The notes under the pieces: generated by a model
Seen by the model: only the letters and a program-made list of their open reading frames with translations
Told to the model about the DNA's origin: nothing
Databases searched by the model: none
Shown: positions 42,737-52,186 of the stretch, piece by piece
Layout of the letters: the number at the start of each line of letters is the position of its first letter
Position numbering within the stretch: the first letter of the stretch is position 1
NCBI GenBank assembly: GCA_029881495.1
Contig: JAOUMJ010000006.1
Coordinates: 61,050 to 125,049 of the forward strand
DNA: 64,000 nucleotides
Source: Nitrospinota bacterium
Lineage (GTDB): Bacteria > Nitrospinota_A > UBA7883 > JACRGQ01
Direction: 5' to 3'
Position numbers and translations under genes: made by a program

Positions 42737-45133
42737 TCATGCATCTTCATGGTCAGTTATCGACGGGATAAGAACCTGTCTCGGCTTCGCCCCGTCGGCC
42801 GGCCCAACCATCCCCTTTGCTTCCATCGTTTCGATTATCCTTGCCGCCCTGTTATAGCCTATCCTAAGCCTTCTTTGTATCATGCTTATGCTTGCCACCC
42901 TCGACTGCGCGACAAGCTCGACAGCCTGCTCGAAATATTCGTCGTCATCGTCCTCTTCTCCGCCATTTATCGCTACCTCATCGGTTTTTGCGTGGCTTTT
43001 CAATATATCTTCGTTATATCTCGGCTTCCCCTGCTTTTTAAGGAAGTTCACCGTTTCGTTTATCTCATCGTCTGTAACAAGCGGTCCATGTATCCTCCTG
43101 AGCCGGGACGTTCCCGGCGGAAGGAAAAGCATATCCCCCTTGCCGAGGAGTTTTTCCGCCCCTATGGAATCGAGGATCGTCCTGCTGTCTATCCTCGACG
43201 TCACCTGGTACGACATGCGGGCCGGGAAATTCGCTTTTATCAGACCTGTGAGCACGTCGACCGAAGGCCTCTGCGTGGCAACGAGGAGATGAATTCCGCT
43301 CGCGCGCGCCATCTGCGCCAGTCTCGCAAGCGAGTCCTCCACCTCTTTCGAGGCGACCATCATAAGATCCGCAAGCTCGTCTATTACTACAACGACGTAT
43401 GGTAGCGGCTTTATCTCATCTTCCACTTCCTCTACCGGCCCATTGGAATCGACTTCAAATGTCTTCGCCTTTTTCTCCTTCTTCTTCCCCGATGCCGCCT
43501 GCTCCTTGAGGAACTCCCTTACCCAACTGTTATACGAACCTATGTTCCTGAAGCCGACGCCCGCAAGGAGCTGGTACCTCCTCTCCATCTCCTCAACAGC
43601 CCATTTAAGCGCGTTCGCCGCCTTCTTTGGGTTTGTGACAACGGGGGAAATGAGGTGGGGTATGCCGTCGTACACGGAGAGTTCCAGCATCTTCGGATCG
43701 ATCATTATAAAATTCACTTCGGCCGGGGTCGCTTTATACAGGATGGACATGATCATAGCGTTTAGCCCAACGGACTTGCCGGAGCCTGTTGCCCCCGCGA
43801 TCAACAGATGCGGTATCGAAGCAAGATCTGTCACAACAGGGAGGCCGGAGGTGTCTTTTCCAAGCACCATCGTCAATTTCGATTCCGATTCCCGGAACTC
43901 GGACGATTCGAGTATCTCCCGGATACCGCCAAGCTCTACCTTCAGGTTTGGAACCTCTATCCCCACAACCGCTTTCCCCGGCACAGGGGCAAGTATTCGA
44001 ACCGATACGGCACGAAGCCCCATGGCAAGGTCGTCGGCGAGGTTCACTATCCTGCTTACTTTCACCCCCGCCGCCGGTTCAAATTCATAAAGAGTTATCA
44101 CCGGGCCGGGAAGCACCATCGTTACGCGCCCCTCGATGCCGAAATCGGCAAGTTTCTTCGTAAGTATCTGCGAGTTGGCCAAAAGCTCCTTGTCGCTCTT
44201 TTCCCTGTTTATTTGCGGAGCCTTGTTTAGGATGGATATCGGAGGGAGCGAGTAGACCCCGTCCTCGACTAGCGGGAGGTTCGTCTGTTCCGGCATGAAC
44301 TCATGATCGACAGGCGACTGTTTTGCCGATTCCTTTTTAATGATTTTAGGCTGAGCAGGCTCCGAGATCGGTGCGGAGATTATCGGCGCTTCGTCGTACA
44401 TTGTTTTTTCCGCCATCTTTTCGGAGATTGAAATTTCCCCTTCCATCACCCTGGTTGAGAATTTCCTGATACCCGCTTCAAGGAGCACCCACCCCCTCGT
44501 GGAGACCTCTTTCAACAGCTCCCAGAATTCCCAAACGCTAAGCCTGGTGGCAATGAGTATTGAGAGGAAGAAGAGCGTTGCTCCGAATATTCCGGCGCCG
44601 GGCCTGGCGAGCACCTTAACGAGGATCTGCTCTGCCAGTATTTTCCCCATGAAGCCCCCGCCAGGGAGATGGGGATAGCGTGGATCGTGCGTCCAGATAA
44701 CGAAAAGGAGTATGCACGAGGAAATTATGAAAAGCGCTCCTCCAACCACCAGCGCCGCGGCGTGTTTCTTGGAGTTTTCCCTGAAAAGGAGCATCCCCAG
44801 CGCAAGCGATATTACCGGGATGGCGATCGACGCGCCGCCAAAGGCGTGGATCATGAAAACTGAAAGGTATGCCCCTGTGATCCCGGCAAGGTTTTGAAGT
44901 GCTCCGTTCCCGTTTTCGCCCGCGTGCCTTGCAATATCGTCCTGACTGTACGATACGAGGCTCACCACCATCAGCAATGTAAAGGCGATAAGGAACACGC
45001 CTCCAACTTCTTTTGCAAGATTGTCTTTTCGCAATCCGCCACGTTTCTCCATTGCTCGATATTTTACGCTAAAATCGGGCATGCATGAAATTGATAATTC
45101 CCTTTTTCCCCCTCCCAAACAATGCTCCGGCAT
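42737..45133 (-). CDS. ftsK: DNA translocase FtsK/SpoIIIE
   Basis: FtsK pumps chromosome DNA through the closing septum. Four membrane helices lie within about 45-195, followed by a short linker, the alpha domain, the motor with Walker A LIAGATGSGKSVGLNAMI near 435, Walker B VVVIDELADLMM near 565, and a C-terminal winged-helix gamma domain (VASISMIQRRLRIGYNRAAR near 745) that reads KOPS-type sites. The long ATG start (798 residues) has no ribosome site; an internal ATG at 45052 would remove 27 unconserved residues. Divergent from the next gene. Confidence 0.95.
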   Translation of the reverse strand: MPEHCLGGGKRELSISCMPDFSVKYRAMEKRGGLRKDNLAKEVGGVFLIAFTLLMVVSLVSYSQDDIARHAGENGNGALQNLAGITGAYLSVFMIHAFGGASIAIPVISLALGMLLFRENSKKHAAALVVGGALFIISSCILLFVIWTHDPRYPHLPGGGFMGKILAEQILVKVLARPGAGIFGATLFFLSILIATRLSVWEFWELLKEVSTRGWVLLEAGIRKFSTRVMEGEISISEKMAEKTMYDEAPIISAPISEPAQPKIIKKESAKQSPVDHEFMPEQTNLPLVEDGVYSLPPISILNKAPQINREKSDKELLANSQILTKKLADFGIEGRVTMVLPGPVITLYEFEPAAGVKVSRIVNLADDLAMGLRAVSVRILAPVPGKAVVGIEVPNLKVELGGIREILESSEFRESESKLTMVLGKDTSGLPVVTDLASIPHLLIAGATGSGKSVGLNAMIMSILYKATPAEVNFIMIDPKMLELSVYDGIPHLISPVVTNPKKAANALKWAVEEMERRYQLLAGVGFRNIGSYNSWVREFLKEQAASGKKKEKKAKTFEVDSNGPVEEVEDEIKPLPYVVVVIDELADLMMVASKEVEDSLARLAQMARASGIHLLVATQRPSVDVLTGLIKANFPARMSYQVTSRIDSRTILDSIGAEKLLGKGDMLFLPPGTSRLRRIHGPLVTDDEINETVNFLKKQGKPRYNEDILKSHAKTDEVAINGGEEDDDDEYFEQAVELVAQSRVASISMIQRRLRIGYNRAARIIETMEAKGMVGPADGAKPRQVLIPSITDHEDA

Positions 45134-45175
45134 GGGATAATCAGGGAACTATAGACTAACCGGGGTTAAAGAGGG

Positions 45176-46786
45176 TTGAAAATTTCGGAAAATTCGGCAA
45201 AAAGAGCGATGATATTCTCTTTTGTCACCATCGCACTCCTCTTCATTTTCCGATCCCTGGAACAGACCCCCGACTCGCTATCCTACGCAACCGCTGTGCG
45301 ATCGGGCGAAGGGATGTTCCACCCCCACCACATTCTGTTCGCCCCTGCCGTAAAGGGCGTATACCTCATGATTTCAGCATTTTGTACTTCCTGTAACGTG
45401 ATTCTCGCGGCCCAGATCCACAATATCCTATGGGCCTCGCTTGCCATAGGCGGGGGATATTTGGCCGTTTACAGGTTTACCGGAGCTACTTTCACAGCCG
45501 GTATGGTCTCTTCACTCCTCGCCGTCTCAAACGGTTTCTGGCTCTTTTCCACACAGGCGGAGGTGTATGTACCGGCAACAGCCCCTCTTATCCTCCTGAC
45601 CCCCCTCCTTGCCGGAGAGGGGCATAAAATGGATGCTTCCCGGAAAATTGTTGCCATATTTCTGCTCTCTCTCGCAGTTCTCTACCATCAATCGAATGTC
45701 CTCTTCTGCATTCCTCTCTTTTTCCTTATGAGCGGAGAAAGCGGGATGGAGCGGTTGAAAGCCTTTCTTTCGATCGTTCTTCCGGCAGGAATGCTAGTCC
45801 TCCTTTTTTACCTTGGCGTATTTCTCTCTTCAGGCGGAGGATTTTCGCTCGCCCGCTTTGTGAGCTTCTGCATCCCCTACGCCAGCCACCCGAATCCCGA
45901 GTGGGGGACCAGCGCAAATTTCAGCATCCTTGGCGCAGGGAGACTGGTGGACAGTCAGCTCAGGGATCTTATCCATATCCCTGAAGGAACCTCCATTTTC
46001 AGATACGCCGCTGTCGGGCTCTTCTCGCTTTTCATGCTGACGCTTTCCGGCCTCGCAGTTTATTTTCTGAAACTCGGAAAGATATCGCAGAACCAGATTT
46101 CTTTTCCGGTTGTATGGCTCTTTACATACTACCTCTTCAACCTCTGGTGGCTCCCTGGCGAGGAAGAGCTTTTCATCTCGACGATCTTCCCTCTCCTGCT
46201 CCTAGCCGGTACCGTATTAAAATCGGTTTGCGAAACATTTCTCGACGCCGAGTCGACCAGACGTACGCAATATCTTTTGATAGCCGCAACTGTCGCAATC
46301 GGCGTAGTGAACTTCACAACGACGATTCTCCCCCGATCCGGCGACAGAGGGGAACTCTACCGCGAAGCTGAAGCTATAAACGATCTCTCCAGAAACGAAT
46401 GCGCCGTGATCGCGGGATACGGTGCTGTGCAGAACCTCTCCTACTACTTCGACAAAAAAAATGCCGACGAGATAGAAGCCCCTCTGCTGAGCATCTACCG
46501 GTTCGGCAGACCGGACCGCACTCTCCTCTCCGCCGAAGCCGGGTGCCTGATAGTCCCGGCAAAATATCTCTCCCCCTCGTACAGTGTCGCAGGGTACTCG
46601 GGACTTGCGGATCCGCCCGGCTGGCTTAAGCTCGTCGAATGGATTCTCGGCATTGAATATCTGGATAATGGCGACATCACCCGCTACCGCTTTGTTCGGC
46701 GGGGCGCGTCGGGAGAATACCTCGTCATCACCCCGCATGAAAGGGATAAAGACGTTCTAAAGCGGCTCCTTTTAAAACTCGGCTAA
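45176..46786 (+). CDS. Polytopic membrane protein, glycosyltransferase-like
   Basis: The 536-residue protein has about 11 membrane segments, an early DSLSYATAVRSG motif in the first outer loop (near 32) with HPHHILFAP (near 48), and a soluble C-terminal ~150 residues. Acidic residues in the first periplasmic loop and this topology fit the GT-C superfamily (PMT or DUF2723-like), which use lipid-linked sugars. I cannot name the substrate. A TTG at 45176 follows GAGGG; the ATG at 45209 is an alternative start. Confidence 0.68.
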   Translation: MKISENSAKRAMIFSFVTIALLFIFRSLEQTPDSLSYATAVRSGEGMFHPHHILFAPAVKGVYLMISAFCTSCNVILAAQIHNILWASLAIGGGYLAVYRFTGATFTAGMVSSLLAVSNGFWLFSTQAEVYVPATAPLILLTPLLAGEGHKMDASRKIVAIFLLSLAVLYHQSNVLFCIPLFFLMSGESGMERLKAFLSIVLPAGMLVLLFYLGVFLSSGGGFSLARFVSFCIPYASHPNPEWGTSANFSILGAGRLVDSQLRDLIHIPEGTSIFRYAAVGLFSLFMLTLSGLAVYFLKLGKISQNQISFPVVWLFTYYLFNLWWLPGEEELFISTIFPLLLLAGTVLKSVCETFLDAESTRRTQYLLIAATVAIGVVNFTTTILPRSGDRGELYREAEAINDLSRNECAVIAGYGAVQNLSYYFDKKNADEIEAPLLSIYRFGRPDRTLLSAEAGCLIVPAKYLSPSYSVAGYSGLADPPGWLKLVEWILGIEYLDNGDITRYRFVRRGASGEYLVITPHERDKDVLKRLLLKLG

Positions 46787-46833
46787 AGAGGCTCGCCCAA
46801 TGGCGGCAGTAATGCCAACGGGCAAACCGCGGC

Positions 46834-47070
46834 CTACCCCTTTTTTATGTAGAAGTTGTGAACGTCCCCTTTTGCATCCTGTTTCAACAGCTCGTTCCCC
46901 GTCCGTTTCGTCCAGCTGATTACGTCGTCCTTCGTAGCCTGGCAGTTCGAAATAAGCAGCATCACCTTTCCTGCTTCCATCCTGTCGAGGATCTTTTTCG
47001 CCTCAACTATCGGATGGGGGCAGGTCATCCCTTTGAAATCGAGCGTTACGTCCGCCTTTACTGTTCCCAT
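46834..47070 (-). CDS. TusA-family sulfurtransferase
   Basis: The 78-residue protein has the SirA/TusA fold mark MTCPHPIVEAKKIL near residue 15, with the persulfide-forming Cys. Members relay sulfur for tRNA thiolation, molybdenum cofactor or dissimilatory sulfur metabolism. An ideal ribosome site (AAGGAGGTGT) precedes the ATG, suggesting strong translation. No sulfur oxidation genes are next to it, so the role is open. It converges with the membrane protein gene. Confidence 0.9.
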   Translation of the reverse strand: MGTVKADVTLDFKGMTCPHPIVEAKKILDRMEAGKVMLLISNCQATKDDVISWTKRTGNELLKQDAKGDVHNFYIKKG

Positions 47071-47110
47071 TGCTACACCTCCTTGAAATTTACTGGTGAA
47101 TTATATTTTT

Positions 47111-48760
47111 TTAAAAGACAACCGCCGACTTCCTCCACCGCCTTTCAAGCTCCTCTTTTCTGCAGATGGTCGTTTCAAGCGGCTTGCCCGGCAGCTTATC
47201 CGGATAATCCATGTTGGAGTGAAGCCCCCGGCTCTCCCGCCTCTTCATGGCGGATTCTATTATAAGGCTTGCGCACGTCGCGATGTTGCGAAGCTCCACC
47301 AGATCGGCGATGACGATGAAGTCGTGGTAATACTCCCTTATCTCCTCGTGGAGAAGCTCCATTCTCCTCTTGGCCCTCTCAAGCCGTTTGTTGGAGCGGT
47401 GTATCGCCACATAGCTCCACATGAGACGACGTATTTCGTCCCAGTTCTGCGCGATGACTATCTGTTCGTCGGAATTTACCGCGTTGCCTGTCGTCCACGG
47501 ATTTTTTATCGATATCTCGGCAGGTTTCCACTCCTCAAGCGCCTTCTGCGCCGCCCTGTGCGAAAAGACAAGCGCTTCGAGAAGGGAGTTGCTGGCTAGC
47601 CTGTTTGCGCCATGCACCCCGGTACAGGCGTTCTCACCCCCGGCATAAAGGCCCGGAAGCGACGTCCTTCCCCATGTGTCAACGTCTATCCCCCCGCATA
47701 TGTAATGCGCCGCCGGAACGACCGGTATCATCTCCTTCGTCATGTCGATCCCGTATTCCAGAAGGGTGCGGTAAATATTCGGGAACTCCTCGCGCACACG
47801 GAACCCTTCAAGGTGGGTTACGTCCAGGTATATGTAGTCGTAGCCCCGCTTCTTCATCTCTGCATCGATTGCCCTGGCGACTATATCCCTCGGCGCGAGG
47901 CATCCGAGTTTGTGGTAATGCTCCATGAAGGTGGAGCCGTCCATAAGCCTCAGCAATCCCCCTTCCCCCCGCACCGCCTCGGAAATGAGAAACGATTTCG
48001 CTTCCGGGTGGTAGAGGCATGTCGGGTGGAACTGCATGAACTCCATGTTCGCGATATTCGCCCCCGCGCGATAGGCCATGGCTATTCCATCGCCGGTCGA
48101 TATATCGGGATTGGAGGTGTAGAGATAGACCTTGCCCGCGCCACCTGTCGCCAGGTAGGTGATCGGAGCGATAAACGTTTTTACCTGACCGAATTCCGGC
48201 GAGAGCACGAATACGCCGACTACGCTCTCATTTTCGTCGAGACTCCCTTCAATGCGCGATTTCAGGACGAGGTCGATAGCGGTATGATCCTCGAAAAGCG
48301 TGATGTTCTTCTCCGCCTTTACCGCTTCTATCAGCGCGCGCTCTATTTCACGTCCGGTCAGGTCGGCGGCATGAACTATCCTTCGGCGCGAGTGCCCCCC
48401 CTCCTGCCTGAGAGAGAGCGGGGAGGAAGGATCCTTTTTCATATGGGTGAATTTCGCGCCGAGCTCTATCAATCTCTCAATCGACGCAGGCCCGTTTTCG
48501 ACGAGCACCTTCACGGCGTCCTCTCTGCAGAGGCCGGCGCCGGCGGTTATCGTATCCTGCATGTGAACAGCGAAGGAATCGTCGTCCGCCCATACGGCGG
48601 CAATACCACCCTGCGCGAAACTGGTGGTCGCCACATCGATCGCCCGCTTGGTGATGACAGCAACCGTCCCTTTCTTTGCCGCGTCAAGCGCGAAGGTAAG
48701 GCCGGCAAGTCCCGAACCGACGACGACAAAATCGAATTTCAAAACCGGCGATTTATGCAA
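47111..48760 (-). CDS. nadB: L-aspartate oxidase
   Basis: NadB oxidises aspartate to iminoaspartate, the first step of de novo NAD synthesis. The 549-residue flavoprotein has the FAD motif VVGSGLAGLTFALDAAKKG near residue 11, TSFAQGGIAAVW near 46, the catalytic HSRRRIVHAAD near 119 and RTSLPGLYAGGENACTGVHG near 365, with a helical C-terminal domain. The fumarate reductase paralogue is excluded by these and the gene's isolation. nadA and nadC are not in the window. Confidence 0.94.
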   Translation of the reverse strand: MHKSPVLKFDFVVVGSGLAGLTFALDAAKKGTVAVITKRAIDVATTSFAQGGIAAVWADDDSFAVHMQDTITAGAGLCREDAVKVLVENGPASIERLIELGAKFTHMKKDPSSPLSLRQEGGHSRRRIVHAADLTGREIERALIEAVKAEKNITLFEDHTAIDLVLKSRIEGSLDENESVVGVFVLSPEFGQVKTFIAPITYLATGGAGKVYLYTSNPDISTGDGIAMAYRAGANIANMEFMQFHPTCLYHPEAKSFLISEAVRGEGGLLRLMDGSTFMEHYHKLGCLAPRDIVARAIDAEMKKRGYDYIYLDVTHLEGFRVREEFPNIYRTLLEYGIDMTKEMIPVVPAAHYICGGIDVDTWGRTSLPGLYAGGENACTGVHGANRLASNSLLEALVFSHRAAQKALEEWKPAEISIKNPWTTGNAVNSDEQIVIAQNWDEIRRLMWSYVAIHRSNKRLERAKRRMELLHEEIREYYHDFIVIADLVELRNIATCASLIIESAMKRRESRGLHSNMDYPDKLPGKPLETTICRKEELERRWRKSAVVF

Positions 48761-48823
48761 TTTCCCGCTACTCCTATATGAACATTAATAACATTAAAAC
48801 GCGGTTTCGCCTATATGTCCATT

Positions 48824-48843
48824 TTGCCATAGGTGGATGGCAA
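48824..48843. promoter_or_regulatory. Inverted repeat upstream of the LiaX-like gene (possible operator)
   Basis: TTGCCAT (48824-48830) and ATGGCAA (48837-48843) form a perfect 7-base inverted repeat with a 6-base spacer. The right edge abuts TTGCGG (48844-48849), a possible -35 with GATAAT (48865-48870) as -10, though the spacing is 15. A regulator binding here would cover the promoter. It may equally be chance. Confidence 0.4.
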
Positions 48844-48897
48844 TTGCGGCGAGTATTCATGTCTGATAATATGAGGGCAAACAAAGAGGAAACCGCC

Positions 48898-49146
48898 ATG
48901 CTGTTTTTCAAGGTCAAGGTATTCAAGGATTCCAAAACGGAGCCGGACGTAACCATAAAGATCCCGCTTGGGATACTCCGCACCGCGTCCAAGCTAATCC
49001 CGAAGAAAGCGTTGTCGTTCCTTGACGAGAAAGGGATCGATATAGCGGAAATAGTAAAGCTGACGGAAAACGACGAGATCCGCGGCACTCTGATTGAAAT
49101 AGACGATCACCGGAAAAACGAGCATATCGTTATTTTGGTTGAGTAA
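48898..49146 (+). CDS. Small protein resembling the N-terminal domain of YvlB/LiaX-type proteins
   Basis: Starting at ATG 48898, eight bases after AAAGAGG, the product has 82 residues. A longer frame from 48778 lacks a ribosome site. The body, VTIKIPLGILRTASKLIPK near residue 17 followed by GIDIAEIVKLT and a final GTLIEI..H..NEHIVILVE, follows the pattern of the small N-terminal domain seen in LiaX/YvlB stress proteins (IPL.L...L...GID...I...G.L.E.......V.I.V). Those act in envelope stress. This stand-alone version is unassigned. Confidence 0.65.
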   Translation: MLFFKVKVFKDSKTEPDVTIKIPLGILRTASKLIPKKALSFLDEKGIDIAEIVKLTENDEIRGTLIEIDDHRKNEHIVILVE

Positions 49147-49170
49147 ACTCTCTGACGGATAGAATATTTT

Positions 49171-49674
49171 TCAGGATAGGATCGGTGACGCGCCGAGCGA
49201 GCGGAGTTCGGCAACTGTCATATCCATTAGATCATCGATGCGGGCGCTCACCGTTTCGGTAAGATCCATCGACATCGTTGTCATGTCAGACGGCTTTACC
49301 CCAATGACCGTGACCGATCGAGGAAGAGTTTCGTTTATCTCAGCGACAGCGAGGCACTCGATGAAACCTATATCGTGCGCCGAGAGTTTTTTCGGTATCG
49401 TCAGCTTGAAATCTTCCAGGTTGTATCGATAGACATCCCCGGCCTCGCCGGGGGCGTTCACCGCGTCTATCACTATCATATGGTCGGCCTCTTCCATCAA
49501 TGGAAGGAGACCGTGCATCCCGGTTGTGCCGCCGTCGTAGACCTCCACGTTGGCGGGGAATGTGTACATCTCCTTAAGCCTGTCGACTACCCTCACCCCG
49601 ACACCCTCGTCCGACATCAGAATGTTTCCAAGCCCCAATACTATTATCTTTTCGTCCTTGCTCATCGGCTTCAC
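49171..49674 (-). CDS. [NiFe]-hydrogenase maturation protease
   Basis: The 167-residue HyaD/HupD-type endopeptidase removes the C-terminal tail of the hydrogenase large subunit after nickel insertion. VLGLGNILMSDEGVGVRVVD starts at residue 12 (metal-binding Glu), VIDAVNAPGEAGDVYRY near 72 (Asp), and HDIGFIECLAVAE near 98 (His). Its substrate is the large subunit with the DPCLACSVH tail encoded three genes upstream. It is the last gene of the structural operon, 152 bases after the b-type cytochrome gene. Confidence 0.93.
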   Translation of the reverse strand: MKPMSKDEKIIVLGLGNILMSDEGVGVRVVDRLKEMYTFPANVEVYDGGTTGMHGLLPLMEEADHMIVIDAVNAPGEAGDVYRYNLEDFKLTIPKKLSAHDIGFIECLAVAEINETLPRSVTVIGVKPSDMTTMSMDLTETVSARIDDLMDMTVAELRSLGASPILS

Positions 49675-49826
49675 CTCGTGGAGAGTATACCGCTAAATTC
49701 GCACTGCATCTCCCTTGCCTGATGATCACGCTGTAAATATGCGATGCCTGCCACCACTGAATCCCTCCCTGTTTTGCCAAGGGAGGGATATTGAAAAGAA
49801 CTCTCAGGAAGTTCTATGAAACCGCC

Positions 49827-50519
49827 CTAATCCACATCCCTGTATTTATATCCGCCGACAATCTGCCCGATATGCCCGTCCTTCCAGAGGATCGTTTTCG
49901 TCACCTGCAGATAGACATGCACGATAACCCCGGCCAGCATTATCCACTGCATGAGATGATGGTAGATTCGCACGTTCTGCGAATTGCCGAAGAGCCACGT
50001 TACCCAGTCGGTTGTCAGATGAATGATGTTGGCCCACCAGTAGCTTTCAGGGAGAGCCATAACATAAAGCTGGAAGCCGGTGAGCATCTGTATGACCATG
50101 ATGACGTTCAGGAAAAAGAAGAGCAATCCGTCGAGCGGGTCGAAGCGGGGATAAAACGGCGGTTTCTTGAAGTTGAAATAGCATTTCAAAACCACCCATG
50201 ACTCCTTGATAACTTCAATGCTCGGCACAAGCTCCCTGTAGTACTTGTGGTGCCAGCTGAAAAACGCGAGATAGACCCATACCATAAGGCTGATATCGAG
50301 AAACATCGCCGCAACGAAATGGATAAGGCGGATGTTCGCCATCGGGAACAGCCTGTACGGTTCGCCAATCCCGTAGATAGCCACAGGTTCGCCGATGTAG
50401 TAGCCGGTAACCATCAGCACTATGACCGAGAAGAAGATTATCCAGTGTATGAGCCGGTTGGTGAAGTTCCGGGTATAGACAAGCTGTTTCTTCTTTCCCG
50501 ATATTCCGTAGCCGTACAT
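49827..50519 (-). CDS. [NiFe]-hydrogenase b-type cytochrome subunit (first)
   Basis: The 230-residue membrane protein has four or five helices with His ligands for two b haems: RLIHWIIFFSV near 22, IRLIHFVAAMF near 63, FFSWHHKYYREL near 88, and VRIYHHLMQWIMLAGVIVHV near 180. It passes electrons from the small subunit to quinone. It lies 10 bases after the large-subunit gene, in the usual HyaC/HupC place. The operon has a second such gene at its front. Confidence 0.93.
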   Translation of the reverse strand: MYGYGISGKKKQLVYTRNFTNRLIHWIIFFSVIVLMVTGYYIGEPVAIYGIGEPYRLFPMANIRLIHFVAAMFLDISLMVWVYLAFFSWHHKYYRELVPSIEVIKESWVVLKCYFNFKKPPFYPRFDPLDGLLFFFLNVIMVIQMLTGFQLYVMALPESYWWANIIHLTTDWVTWLFGNSQNVRIYHHLMQWIMLAGVIVHVYLQVTKTILWKDGHIGQIVGGYKYRDVD

Positions 50520-50529
50520 GGCTCCTCCT

Positions 50530-52182
50530 TCAAACCGCCCTGGTTTCGTAAACCTCGTTGGTTACCGGGTCTATCACATGAACCGAACATGCCAGACATG
50601 GATCGAACGAATGAATGGTTCTTAATATCTCCACCGGTTGTTTCGGGTCATGTATCGGAGTACCGATAAGCGACTCTTCGAATGCCGACCTTCGGCCTTT
50701 GGCGTCTCGCGGCGAGCCGTTCCATGTGGTCGGCACGATCAACTGGTAGTTTTTGATCTTTTTCTTTTCGATCTCAACCCAGTGACCGAGCGCGCCTCGC
50801 GGAGCTTCCGTCATGCCGAATCCCCTTGCCGTATCCGGCATATCGAACGAGGTGCATGTCTCGAAATCCCCTTTCTTGAGGTTTGCCAGAAGTTCGTTTA
50901 TCCAGAATCCCATTTCGTCGGCAATTATTTTCGTTTCTATCGCCCTTGCCGCGGTCCGGCCAAGCGTCGAGAACAGCACCTCCGGCCCTACGCCAAGCGC
51001 CTTCAGTACGGCACCCACGTTATCGACCGTCGATTTGTGTCCGGCTCCGTAGTTCACCAGCATCCTTGCCAGCGGGCCAACCTCTACCGGAGTATCGTCG
51101 TACCTCGGCGTCTTCAGCCATGAATACTTTCCGTCCGCCTTGTCGGTCTCTATCCCGGTATACCAGGGATCGGTTTCGCCGACGCTCGGATGGAGAGGTT
51201 TCTCCCCCTTGAACCACGAGTGAGTTACCTCCTCCGTGATCTTGTCCACGTTCAGCGGCTTGGTATTCAGGTTGCGCCCGTTTATCACGCCGCGCGGAAA
51301 CCAGAGAGAATCAGGCTCTTTCCCGCCCTTGCCGGGTAACATCCCGTAGGAGATATAGTCCTTGAGGCCGCCGCCTATACCTGCCCAATCAAGATAGAAC
51401 GGGGCTACCGCTAGAACGTCCGGGAGATAGACGTTGTTTATGAAATCCTGCGCTTCCTTGAGTATGAAAAGGAACTCGCTGATCCTGTCGGGATTGAGAT
51501 CGTTTACGCATGTAACGCCGCCGACAGCGTAGGTCTGGATGTGGGGATTCTTCGCGCCGAAGATGGCGTGCATCCTCGCAATCCTGCTCTGCAGGGCCAG
51601 CGCGTCGAGGTAGTGCGAAACCGCCATCAGGTTCGCTTCCGGCGGAAGCTTGTAGGCCGGATGGCCCCAATAGCCGTTCGTAAACGGCCCAAGCTGTCCG
51701 CGATCGACGAATCTCTTTAGCTTGTCCTTCACATTCTTGAAATCTCCCGGCCCGCTCCTTGGCGCGTTCGGGTTTATGGAGTTCGCAAGTTCGGATGTCT
51801 TTTTCGGGTCGGCGCTCAGCGCGGATACCACGTCTACCCAGTCAAGCGCGTGAAGGTGATAGAAGTGCACCGGGTGGTCGTGGATATACTGCGCCCCCAT
51901 GATGAGATTTCGCACGAGCCTTGCGTTATCAGGTATCTGGATGCCGACCGCGTTCTCAACCGCCTTTACGGAGGCAAGCGCGTGAACAGTCGTGCATACA
52001 CCGCAAACCCGCTGGGTTATAATCCATGCGTCCCTGGGGTCGCGGTCTTTCAGGAAAATCTCGAAGCCGCGGAAGAGGGTTCCGGAACTCCACGCGTCCT
52101 TTACCTTTCCACCCTCTACCTCGACTTCAATTCTCAAGTGTCCTTCGATCCTCGTAATAGGGTCAATTACATGCCTTCCCAT
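50530..52182 (-). CDS. [NiFe]-hydrogenase large subunit
   Basis: The catalytic subunit (550 residues) binds the Ni-Fe-CO-CN site. The N-terminal DPITRIEGHLRIEV (residues 7-20), the L1 motif RVCGVCTTVHA near 58 and the C-terminal L2 motif SFDPCLACSVHV near 528 give the four nickel cysteines. The protein ends 15 residues after the conserved His, the tail cut by the protease encoded downstream. Motifs place it in group 1 (membrane-bound uptake type). It follows the small subunit gene by 4 bases. Confidence 0.96.
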   Translation of the reverse strand: MGRHVIDPITRIEGHLRIEVEVEGGKVKDAWSSGTLFRGFEIFLKDRDPRDAWIITQRVCGVCTTVHALASVKAVENAVGIQIPDNARLVRNLIMGAQYIHDHPVHFYHLHALDWVDVVSALSADPKKTSELANSINPNAPRSGPGDFKNVKDKLKRFVDRGQLGPFTNGYWGHPAYKLPPEANLMAVSHYLDALALQSRIARMHAIFGAKNPHIQTYAVGGVTCVNDLNPDRISEFLFILKEAQDFINNVYLPDVLAVAPFYLDWAGIGGGLKDYISYGMLPGKGGKEPDSLWFPRGVINGRNLNTKPLNVDKITEEVTHSWFKGEKPLHPSVGETDPWYTGIETDKADGKYSWLKTPRYDDTPVEVGPLARMLVNYGAGHKSTVDNVGAVLKALGVGPEVLFSTLGRTAARAIETKIIADEMGFWINELLANLKKGDFETCTSFDMPDTARGFGMTEAPRGALGHWVEIEKKKIKNYQLIVPTTWNGSPRDAKGRRSAFEESLIGTPIHDPKQPVEILRTIHSFDPCLACSVHVIDPVTNEVYETRAV

Positions 52183-52186
52183 TGTC

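Noticed and set aside
46787..46833. A bidirectional terminator between the membrane protein gene and tusA
   Set aside because: GCCC/GGGC with an inner TGGC/GCCA stem is present, but the T-run lies beyond it inside the tusA end, so termination is uncertain.
48778..48897. An N-terminal extension of the LiaX-like protein from 48778
   Set aside because: No ribosome site before 48778, unconserved sequence, and the inverted repeat and likely promoter lie inside this stretch; ATG 48898 has a good AAAGAGG site.
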